Shown here: one piece after another, positions 56,330-64,000 of the stretch
Position numbering within the stretch: the first letter of the stretch is position 1
How the letters are laid out: each line of letters begins with the position of its first letter
Assembly (NCBI RefSeq): GCF_022539505.1
Contig: NC_061513.1
Location: forward strand, 183,612,017-183,676,016
Source: Lolium rigidum
Lineage: Eukaryota > Streptophyta > Magnoliopsida > Poales > Poaceae
DNA length: 64,000 nt
Direction of reading: 5' to 3'
Program-made: the position numbers and the translations under genes
Notes under the pieces: generated by a model
The model's input: the letters and a program-made list of their open reading frames with translations, nothing else
Databases searched by the model: none
Told to the model about the DNA's origin: nothing

Positions 56330-57480
56330 ACTAAGGATGCGATGACCCGATCCTTGCTCACTTGTCACCGTATCCATATCAAGATACGACGCGCCACCTA
56401 GGGGGTGACGACCCGACCCTTCCCATTTTACAACACACCCGGGTTCCGATATGGCGCGTCGCTAAGAGGGTTACGCCCCAACGAAAATCTTTTGGGTTTC
56501 ATCTCCATAAGAGTGGCTAGGTTTTTTACTTTGGCTCGCCGAGCCTATCACAACCCTCCTCCTTTACTCCGGGCTTGGTACCGGCTATGTTGGGACAACA
56601 TAGGCGGAGTTTCTTCGAATAAAAGAAACCTTTTGAAGAAATGCTTATAAAAACCTCGCATTGGCCTATGACTTTTTGGTCTAGTGTCGTAGCTAGTGCA
56701 TAAAACACTTATTTCCTATAATGAACTTGTTGAGTACGCTCGTACTCATCCCTCTTATAATCTCTTGCTTAGATTGCCCGAATCACCTGGAGGAGGCCAA
56801 TGACGGAGTGGAAGGAGCAGATGGGGTCTGCTATGAAGAACCAGATCTTTCCGGAGGGGTAGAAGGGGTGGACTACCTTATCGTCTATGGAACCAGGGAG
56901 GTTCCATAAGAAAACAACGTTTAGGCATCGCAAGTAGCAGTAGTCGAGCAGCACCGAACTCTATAGGATTTAGCTGCTCACGTAGTAATGGTACTTAGTG
57001 TTCTACTACCTTTAGTTTATAGGTTAAGTAAGGTTAATTTCGAACTACCGAGTTACCATATCTGGACCCAGGAGGAGCTCCAATGTGATGTACATATATG
57101 TCTTTTAATATTAAGTTAGTGAAATAAAGACCAGCTATATTTCTGTTGTATCACTCTAAGGGATGTAATATTTGCGGAATGGTACTTCGCACATGTTATG
57201 TCAACGATTGGCATACTACAACATGCAGTGGTATGCAAGGTCACCACACGCTCTTGCCCTTCGAAGGGGCCACACTCTTGCCCTTGTTGCTCGGCATGAA
57301 GTTGTCATCGGAGTCAACGCTCATTGGCGCAGCACTCTTCCCCTTTGTTGAGGTAGCATCTCTTCCCCTTAGCCAATAATGAGGTGGTACAAAGTGAAAA
57401 ATGGCGGGCGAATGAGGCGGGACGCGCAAGAAATGAAGGGAGAATGTGACAATGAACCGCGGCAAAATAGCTAACATGAT
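56330..57480. other. Unclassified repeat-like DNA
   Basis: No gene is supported. Motifs such as GAGTACGCTCGTACTCA near 56730 recall Gypsy LTR leaders, and the stretch around 56560-56620 recalls a common grass repeat, but I cannot define ends. The minus frame at 57241-57477 has SVDSDDNFMPSNKGKS, perhaps a fragment of a TE protein. Confidence 0.35.
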
Positions 57481-57640
57481 TGGTTAGGTTAAGCCGGCAT
57501 GGGATGCATTAATCGTGCAACATTTTGGCTGACTTACACTTCTAAAGTTAGCTAATAAGTTTTATTGGCTAACTGTTAGCCAATAACCAATAAGTCATGT
57601 CGGCGTCCAGTTTGCCAACTTAAGAACCAATTTTAGATCT
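57481..57640. other. Intergenic, short inverted repeats
   Basis: Contains GTTAGCCAATAACCAATAAG and related copies of GGCTAA/TTAGCC, possibly a small MITE remnant. No gene is seen. Confidence 0.3.
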
Positions 57641-58140
57641 CAAAGAATGTCTTTCTTTTGGTTAAATTTTTCGTGTGCGCATAAACATGAATTAGATGTG
57701 TTGCCATTACTATTTTATTTCATCTTGCTTGCAAAGCTGAACGTGAAGTGCAGGATCGTCAACCACCATGGAGAAGAGCTAATATTTCTACAGGTTGTAC
57801 ATCAGCATGGTCTTCGCGGCAATCAGCTCCACTCACTCGTGGGGCTGCACCAACGCCTACTACCTCCAAGTACACCAAGCATACATCAACATCACCACAT
57901 GCTGCTACTCCACCATGATCTGATGGTCATGCACGGAGTTCCTCTTCTATGGCCTCCACGGGGAATACACACGATGTTCAATGTCGCAATTGTGGGGACT
58001 TGGTCACATAGAAAAAGAATGCAGAACCCAATGTGTGATGATGGTGCGTGAAGATGGAGAATATGATTCAACACGTGACTTTGGTGATGATACATTGTCC
58101 CTTATTGCTGCACGTGATGGAGCCAATTCGATCTCGAAAA
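57640..58140 (+). pseudogene. Gypsy gag C-terminus with zinc knuckle (decayed)
   Basis: The only clear gag mark is a CCHC knuckle at about 57978-58035 (CRNCGD, then after a one-base deletion HIEKECRTQC), followed by EDGEYDSTRDFGDDTLSLIA. Upstream coding is too degraded to define. It belongs with the pol pieces that follow on the same strand. Confidence 0.65.
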
Positions 58141-58336
58141 AGAGATGGAGGTAATGGGAGCCGAAACTTCTGATCAATACAAGACTTTAGTTGCACAACG
58201 TGTGTTGAGTGTGCAATTGAGCAAAGCTGAGCATGATCAAAGCCGAAATTTGTTTTAAACAAGAGGCTTTGTAAAAGATCAAGCTACATGGATCATCGTT
58301 GATTGAGGGATTTGTAATAATCTGGCTAGCACTAAC

Positions 58337-58870
58337 ATGGTGGAGAAGCTTGCTCTACCTACAAGACAACGCAAACATCCATATTACATTCAATGGTTTG
58401 AGATCTCTCGTAAGCTCAAGGTAACAAGAACTACATGTGTGCGTTTGACTATTTGTACATATTCTGAATTTGTTGATTGTGATGTTGTACCTATGCAAGC
58501 TTATTCTTTGTTACTTGGTAGACCTTGGCAATTTGATAGAGAATCTGTTCATAATAGTAAAACTAATCACTATTCTCTTATGCATAATGGAAAGAAAATT
58601 GGTCTCAAACCTATGAGTCCCGAACAAATTCTAAAATATGATCTTGCTAGAGCTAGTAGAGTAAAAAACGGGGAGAAACATAAGAGTGAGAATCACATTG
58701 TTGCTGCAAATTTTGTGCCAGATAAGAATAATACTAAATCTGATTCTAACCATGCTACTGAAATTTGTTTGGAGAATCCTTGTTTGCTTGCTAGCAAATC
58801 TGATATTGTTGAACTTGATGTGAGGACCACTCAATGTTATGCAATTATTTGCAAAGAAGTTATGTTTTGA
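58337..58870 (+). pseudogene. Gypsy pol: protease C-terminal part and linker
   Basis: This 177-aa frame includes KHPYYIQWFEISRKLKV, DCDVVPMQAYSLLLGRPWQF (end of the retropepsin fold), NHYSLMHNGKKIGLKPMSPE and a linker to RT ending YAIICKEVMF. It lacks the catalytic Asp-Ser/Thr-Gly, which would lie upstream in the damaged segment 58140-58330. It is part of a chromovirus-like Gypsy polyprotein common in grasses. Confidence 0.75.
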
Positions 58871-59640
58871 TTTGAGGATATGCCTCCTTCTTTGCCACTG
58901 CTGATTGCTAACCTTTGCAGGAATTCATGGATGTTTTCCAACAAGGTGTTACAAATGGACTACCACCTATTGGTGGGACAGAACATTAAATTTACTTGAT
59001 TTTAGGAGCTTCGTTGCCCAACCGTGCGCCATACTGTACCAATCCTGAAGAGACCAAAGAGATTCAATGACAAATTCAGATTCGACATGACAAATGTTTT
59101 ATTTGTGAGTCTCTTTGTCCATGTGTTGTTCCTATTATTTTGGTACCTAAGAACGATGGTTCTTCGCGCATGTGTGCTGATTATAGAGCTATTAATAATA
59201 TTACCATTCAATACTGCCACCCTACACCACGTTGGATGATATGCTTGATGAGTTGAGTGGTTCTATTATGTTCTCTAATGTTGATTTGCATAGTAGTTAC
59301 CACCAGATTCGCATGCAATTAGGAGATGAATAGAAAACAACGTTTAAAACTAAATTCGGTTTATATGAGTGGTTAGTAATGCCTTTTGGTTGAACTAATG
59401 CTCCTAGTACTTTCATGAGACTGGTGAACGAAGTTTCACATGCTTTTATTGGATTTTTTGTGGTGGTATATATACTTTCATGATATTATCATATATAGCA
59501 ATTCTTTGGAGGATCATTTAAATCATTTTCGTGTTGTTTTCAATGCTTTATGCGATGCACGTTTGTATGGTAATCTTGAGAAGTGCACCTTTTGCACCAA
59601 TCGAGTTGCTTTTCTTGGATATGTTGTTATAGCATAGGGT
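58871..59640 (+). pseudogene. Gypsy pol: reverse transcriptase (decayed)
   Basis: Pieces in shifting frames: [20 protein letters not shown] (first catalytic Asp block), SYHQIRMQLGDE then stop (59331), TTFKTKFGLYEWLVMPFG then stop, TNAPSTFMRLVNEV, and YFHDIIIYSNSLEDHLNHF (59473-59520), where the active-site YFDDI has become YFHDI. CTFCTNRVAFLGYV ends the domain. At least three stop codons and two frameshifts are present, so it is dead whatever the sequencing quality. Confidence 0.8.
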
Positions 59641-60243
59641 ATTGAAGTTGATCCAGCCAAGATAGAGGAAATTGAGAATTGGCCGCAGCCCAATACGTCA
59701 CACAAGTGAGGAGTTTTCTTGGCCTTGCTGGATTTTATAGGCGCTTTGTTAAGTATTTTGGATCCCTTGTTGCGTCGCCGAAAGAACTTACAAAGAAGGA
59801 TGTGCCCTTTGTTGGGGCTGATGCACAACAAGAAGTCTTCGTGGTATTGAAAGATAAGTTAACACATGCTCCGTTGCTCCAACTTGCTGATTTTATAAGA
59901 CTTTTAAGCTTGAGTGTGATGCTAGTGTAATTTGTTTGGGAGGTGTGTTTCTACAAGAGGGCAAACAGTTTCATATTTTACTGGAAAATTGAGTGGACAC
60001 AGTCTGAATTATTCTACTTATGATAAAGAATTATATGCGCTGGTTCGGACATTAGAAACTTGGCAACATTATTTATGGCCTAACGAATTTGTTATACATT
60101 CTGATCATGAATCGTTAAAGAATATTCATAGTCAAGCTAAGATCAATCATCGCCATGCAAAGTGGGTTGAATTTATTGAGTCTTTTTTCCTTATCTTATC
60201 AAACACAAGAAGGGTAAAGATAATGTTATTACTGATGCTTTGA
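59641..60243 (+). pseudogene. Gypsy pol: RT thumb and RNase H (decayed)
   Basis: VRSFLGLAGFYRRFVKYFG and LKDKLTHAPLLQLADF lie in 59679-59930. RNase H follows in another frame (59932-60243): [38 protein letters not shown] and [14 protein letters not shown] with catalytic Asp in SDHES. The frame breaks near 59905 and again near 60200. Confidence 0.78.
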
Positions 60244-60318
60244 TGCGCTGTTATACCATGTTATCTCAACTTGACTTCAAAATATTTGGATTGGAAACTA
60301 TAAAGGAACAATACTTAC

Positions 60319-61850
60319 ATGATGTCGAATTTAAAGATGTGTTGCAGAATTGTAGAGATGGTAGAACTTGAAATCGTCATCGGTGATGGATTTGTGTTAC
60401 GCGCTAACAAACTATGCATCCTAGATAGTTCCATTAATCTTTTGTTGTTACAGGAGGCGCATGGAGGAGGATTAATGGGTCACTTTGGTGTGAAGAAGAC
60501 GTATGGTGTACATGTTGCTCACTTCTTTTGGCCACACATGCGCCAAGATGTTGAGAGATTCGGGGCACGCTGCACTACATGCCAAAAAGCTAAGTCTCGA
60601 CTTAATCCACATGGTTTATATATGCCTCTTTCTGTCCTAGTGTATCTTGGGATGATATTTCTATGGACTTTATTTTGGGATTGCGTCGTACGCAGAAGGG
60701 GAGGGATAGCATTTTTCTTGTTATCGGTCGGTTTTCTAAGATGGCACACTTTATTCCTTGTCACATGACTGATGCTGTTGCGCATGTTGCCGATTTGTTC
60801 ATTCATGAAATTGTTCGTTTACATGGTGTGCCAAATACTATTGTTTATAATCGTGATACTAAATTTTTATCCACTTTTGAAAATGTTTATGGGCTAAGTT
60901 GGGGAGTAAATTGTTGTTTAGTACTACATGTCATCCCCAAACTAATGGACAAACCGAAGTGGTCAATAAAACTTTGTCTACTATGTTGCGGGATGTTTCA
61001 AACAAGAACTTAAAATTGTGAGAAGAATGTTTACCTCATATTGAATTTGCTTACAATCGTTAGCTGCATTCTAGCACAAAGATGTGCCCATTTGAGATTG
61101 TGTATGGTTTTATTCCTCGTGCACCTATTGTTTGTTTCCTTTACCATCTTAGGTGCAAAATACTTTGGATGCCACACAACGTGTTGAACTGAGATTACAA
61201 TTGCATGAGACTACTAAAAACAACATAGAATGCATGAATGCCAATTATAAAATTGTTGGGGATAGAGGGAGAAAGCATGTTGTGTTTGATGTTGGTGATC
61301 TTGTTTGATTACATTTGCACAAATACCGTTTTCCTAATTTGCGCAAGTCTAAGTTAATGGCACACGTTGCTGATCCTTTTAGGTGTTAGAGAAAATCAAT
61401 GATAATGGATATAAACTTGAGCTACCTGCAGATTTTGGTACGGTTAGTCCTACATTTAATATTGCAGATTTGAAGCCTTACTTTGGTGAGGAAGATGAGA
61501 TTGTGTCAAGGACGACTTCAATTCAATAAGGGAGCATGATGAGGACTTCCAACCTATTTATACAACGGTTGTACCTACAGCGACAATACAAGGACCAATC
61601 ACTAGAGCTCGTGTCAAACAACTTAACTATCATGTACTTTCGTTTCTTGAAACTATTCCTCACATACATGAGAATATGATGTTGCCTAAATCAAATGTGT
61701 TTGTTACTCTTAGGAATGATGGACCTAGCATGGACAAGAGGGACAAGCATTGGAGGATGATCGTGCATGGAGATAGCAGCAAGCAGGCGAGGATTAAAGA
61801 AGATACCACAAGTGGACATTTCAGAACTTCAAAGCCACCATAATGATGAT
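60319..61850 (+). pseudogene. Gypsy pol: integrase and C-terminus (decayed)
   Basis: The zinc-binding HHCC domain is in 60440-60600 (QEAHGGGLMGHFGVKKTYG, RCTTCQKAKSRL). The core is in 60663-61013 ([16 protein letters not shown] with the first Asp, [13 protein letters not shown] with the second); the Glu block [15 protein letters not shown] lies at about 60930-60975 in another frame. The C-terminal PTFNIADLKPYFGEEDE is at about 61450-61500. The protein tail is traceable to about 61842. Multiple stops and shifts. No LTR was recognised at either end. Confidence 0.78.
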
Positions 61851-61929
61851 TGAAGACTTGAATGAAATATTCAAGATTATACTTCATAATTTTGTCCATA
61901 GCTTAATATGGTGTTGCGTCACCTTTATT

Positions 61930-62267
61930 TTTGGGCCAGACCCATGTCATTTTCGCAGCAATTAAGTCAACCACTGATGTGGGCATCATTATGGTGGAAG
62001 CTTCTCCCGTTCGCACAACCGCGATAGAGATTTCCAAAAGATCGCCTCGAAATTCAGAGCTAAGGAAGAACTTAACGCAGTCGACGCCATCACGGACCAC
62101 ACGAAGCCACCAGCCGACAATCAAACGTAAGATCCGACGAGTTTGACGTCACAAAGGAAGCAAAGAAGCAGCAGGTGTACCCTTCTGACCCGAAGAAAAC
62201 GGTCAATACGTCGGCAGACCTTACTGTCGCATAGGAAGGCGCGCTCATCGAGTTCCACCGTGAGCGC
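61930..62267 (+). pseudogene. Tat-like Gypsy pol fragment, left piece
   Basis: Frame pieces include TTDVGIIMVEASPVRTTAIE, KFRAKEELNAVDAITDHTKP and KEAKKQQVYPSDPKKTV, then a stop in LTVA-stop-EGALIEFHRER. This is the stretch between protease and RT of Tat-lineage Gypsy polyproteins. It is interrupted within the codons for HRERWEIF by a solo LTR and resumes at 63854. Confidence 0.72.
62263..62267. repeat. Target duplication AGCGC of the solo LTR (left)
   Basis: Repeated exactly at 63849-63853. Confidence 0.85.
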
Positions 62268-63848
62268 TGATGGCGTGTATTTCACACGTTCGTTGGGGAA
62301 CCCCAAGAGGAAGGTATGATGCGCACAGCAGCAAGTTTTCCCTCAGAAAGAAACCAAGGTTTATCGAACCAGGAGGAGCCAAGAAGCACGTTGAAGGTTG
62401 ATGGCGGCGGGATGTAGTGCGGCGCAACACCAGGGATTCCGGCGCCAACGTGGAACCCGCACAACACAACCAAAGTACTTTGCCCCAACGAAACAAGTGA
62501 GGTTGTCAATCTCACCGGCTTGCCGTAACAAAGGATTAACCGTATTGTGTGGAAGATGATTGTTTGCAGAGAAAACAAGAAAAACAAGTATTGCAAGCAG
62601 ATTTGTATTTCAAGTATTAAAGAATGGACCGGGGTCCACAGTTCACTAGAGGTGTCTCTCCCATAAGATAAAAGCATGTTGGGTGAACAAATTACAGTCG
62701 GGCAATTGACAAATAGAGAGGGCATAACAATGCACATACATGTCATGATAAGTACAAGTGAGATTTAATTGGGCATTACGACAAAGTACATAGACCGCCA
62801 TCCAACCGCATCTATGCCTAAAAAGTCCACCTTCGAAGTTATCGTCCGAACCCCTCCGGCATTAAGTTGCTAAGCAACAGACAATTGCATTAAGTATGGT
62901 GCGTAATGTAATCAACAACTACATCCTCGGACATAGCGCCAATGTTTTATCCCTAGTGGCAACAAAGACAACACAACCTTAGAACTTTCCGTCACTCGTC
63001 CCAGGTGTCAATGCGAGCATGAACCCACTATCGAGCATAAATACTCCCTCTTGGAGTTAAGAGCAAAAACTTGGCCGTAGCCTCTACTAATAACGAGAGC
63101 ATGCAAGATCATAAACAACACATATGTAATAACTTGATAATTAACATAACATGGTATTCTCTATCCATCGGATCCCGACAAACACAACATAGAGTATTAC
63201 GGATAGATGATCTTGATCATGTTAGGCAGCTCACAAGATCCAACAATGAAGCACAATGAGGAGAAGACAACCATCTAGCTACCGCTATGGACCCATAGTC
63301 CAGGGGTGAACTACTCACTCATCACTCCGGAGGCGACCATGGCGGTGTAGAGTCCTCCGGGAGATGAATCCCCTCTCCGGCAGGGTGCCGGAGGAGATCT
63401 CCGGAATCCCCCGAGATGGGATTGGCGGCGGCGGCGTCTCCGGAAGGTTTTCCGTATCGTGGTTTTTCGCATCGTGGGTTTCGCGACGGAGGCTTTAAGT
63501 AGGCGGAAGGCAGGGCAGAGTCGGAGGGCTGACGAGGGGCCCACACCATAGGGCGGCGCGGGGCCCTCCTTGGCCGCGCCGCCTTGTGGTGTCGCCACCT
63601 CGTGGCCCCACTTCGTATGCTCTTCGGTCTTCTGGAAGGTTCGTGGCAAAATAGGACCCTGGGTCTTTGTTACTAGGATTTCTGAAACCAAAAACAGCAG
63701 AAAACAGCAACTGGCACTTCGGCATCTTGTTAATAGGTTAGTTCCAGAAAATGCACGAATATGACATAAAGTGTGCATAAAACATGTAGGTATCATCAAT
63801 AATATGGCATAGAACATAAGAAATTATCGATACCTCGGAGACGTATCA
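62268..63848 (-). mobile_element. Solo LTR of the element 1 (Sabrina-like) family
   Basis: 1581 bp, plus-strand ends TGATGGCGTG and GACGTATCA, flanked by AGCGC duplications. It aligns along its length with 31459-33062, with far more ordinary substitutions than the element 1 LTR pair shows, so it is older. The absence of interior sequence means the element was lost by LTR-LTR recombination. Confidence 0.9.
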
Positions 63849-63853
63849 AGCGC
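63849..63853. repeat. Target duplication AGCGC of the solo LTR (right)
   Basis: Matches 62263-62267. Confidence 0.85.
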
Positions 63854-64000
63854 TGGGAGATATTTGCATGGGAATCATCCGACATGCCAGGTATCCCCAG
63901 GGAGCTCGCTGAGCACGCCCTCAATGTTGACCCAAAAGCCAAACCAGTACAACAGTCGATGCACTGATTTTCCGAGCCGAAGAGAAAAGCAATCGGCGAA
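63854..64000 (+). pseudogene. Tat-like Gypsy pol fragment, right piece (runs off the window)
   Basis: In frame with the left piece: [37 protein letters not shown], a stop, then FSEPKRKAIGE. These are the conserved residues leading into the RT domain of Tat-like Gypsy elements. RT itself would lie beyond 64000. Confidence 0.8.

Overview
The window is nuclear DNA of a grass, most likely a Pooideae species (ryegrass, oat or Triticeae relatives). The evidence is the intron-containing plant genes with GT-AG splicing, the Gypsy retroelements with a tRNA-Asp-type primer site and Sabrina/Athila-like gag proteins, the non-autonomous Tat-like Gypsy elements and the L1-type LINE. Only two host genes are supported; more than 80% is transposable-element sequence nested several levels deep. 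A 100-N scaffold gap lies at 39155-39254.

Layout. (1) 839-8219: a minus-strand L1-type LINE with a 15-bp target duplication, split between ORF1 and ORF2 by a 1.77-kb Harbinger element (5196-6962). The Harbinger transposase is cut short and followed by GC-rich repeats. (2) 8235-10600: intergenic DNA with a TATA-bearing duplicated unit and a zf-RVT retrotransposon relic. (3) 11.2-16.6 kb: a small gene island, both genes on minus. One is a plant Asp/Glu racemase-family gene (3 coding exons, 302 aa); the other is an uncharacterised membrane-protein gene (3 exons, 240 aa). A TIR element with GC-rich cargo (16789-17779) lies just upstream of the second gene. (4) 17780-52888: pieces of a Tekay/Del-like Gypsy (here 'element A') with other elements nested in it. 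A Sabrina-like gag-protease element ('element 1', 17913-33062, TSD GACGT) sits in its 5' LTR. A Tat-like gag-only element ('element 2', 18278-25251) sits inside an LTR of element 1. Element A's interior and 3' LTR occur twice, once on each side of the N gap. The first copy's LTR is broken by the start of an unknown element, the second copy's by 'element 3' (43948-50884). (5) 52889-56330: a partial relative of element 3 ('element 4'). (6) 57640-61850: a decayed Gypsy gag-pol. (7) 61930-64000: a Tat-like pol split by a solo LTR of the element-1 family (TSD AGCGC).

The strongest unexpected signal is that the differences between duplicated copies fall almost only on CAG/CTG trinucleotides (CAG versus CGG, CGAG or CGA; CTG versus CTCG, ACG, CCG or CTTG). 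CAG/CTG is the plant CHG-methylation context. Indels of this kind are not explained by cytosine deamination, so I read them as systematic base-calling errors at methylated CHG sites in an incompletely polished long-read assembly. Several transposon frameshifts coincide with such motifs, so reading frames and TE ages here should not be taken at face value.

No operon-like system, CRISPR array, rRNA or tRNA gene was seen. All coordinates, splice sites and repeat boundaries were read by eye; family names rest on recalled protein similarity, not a database search.
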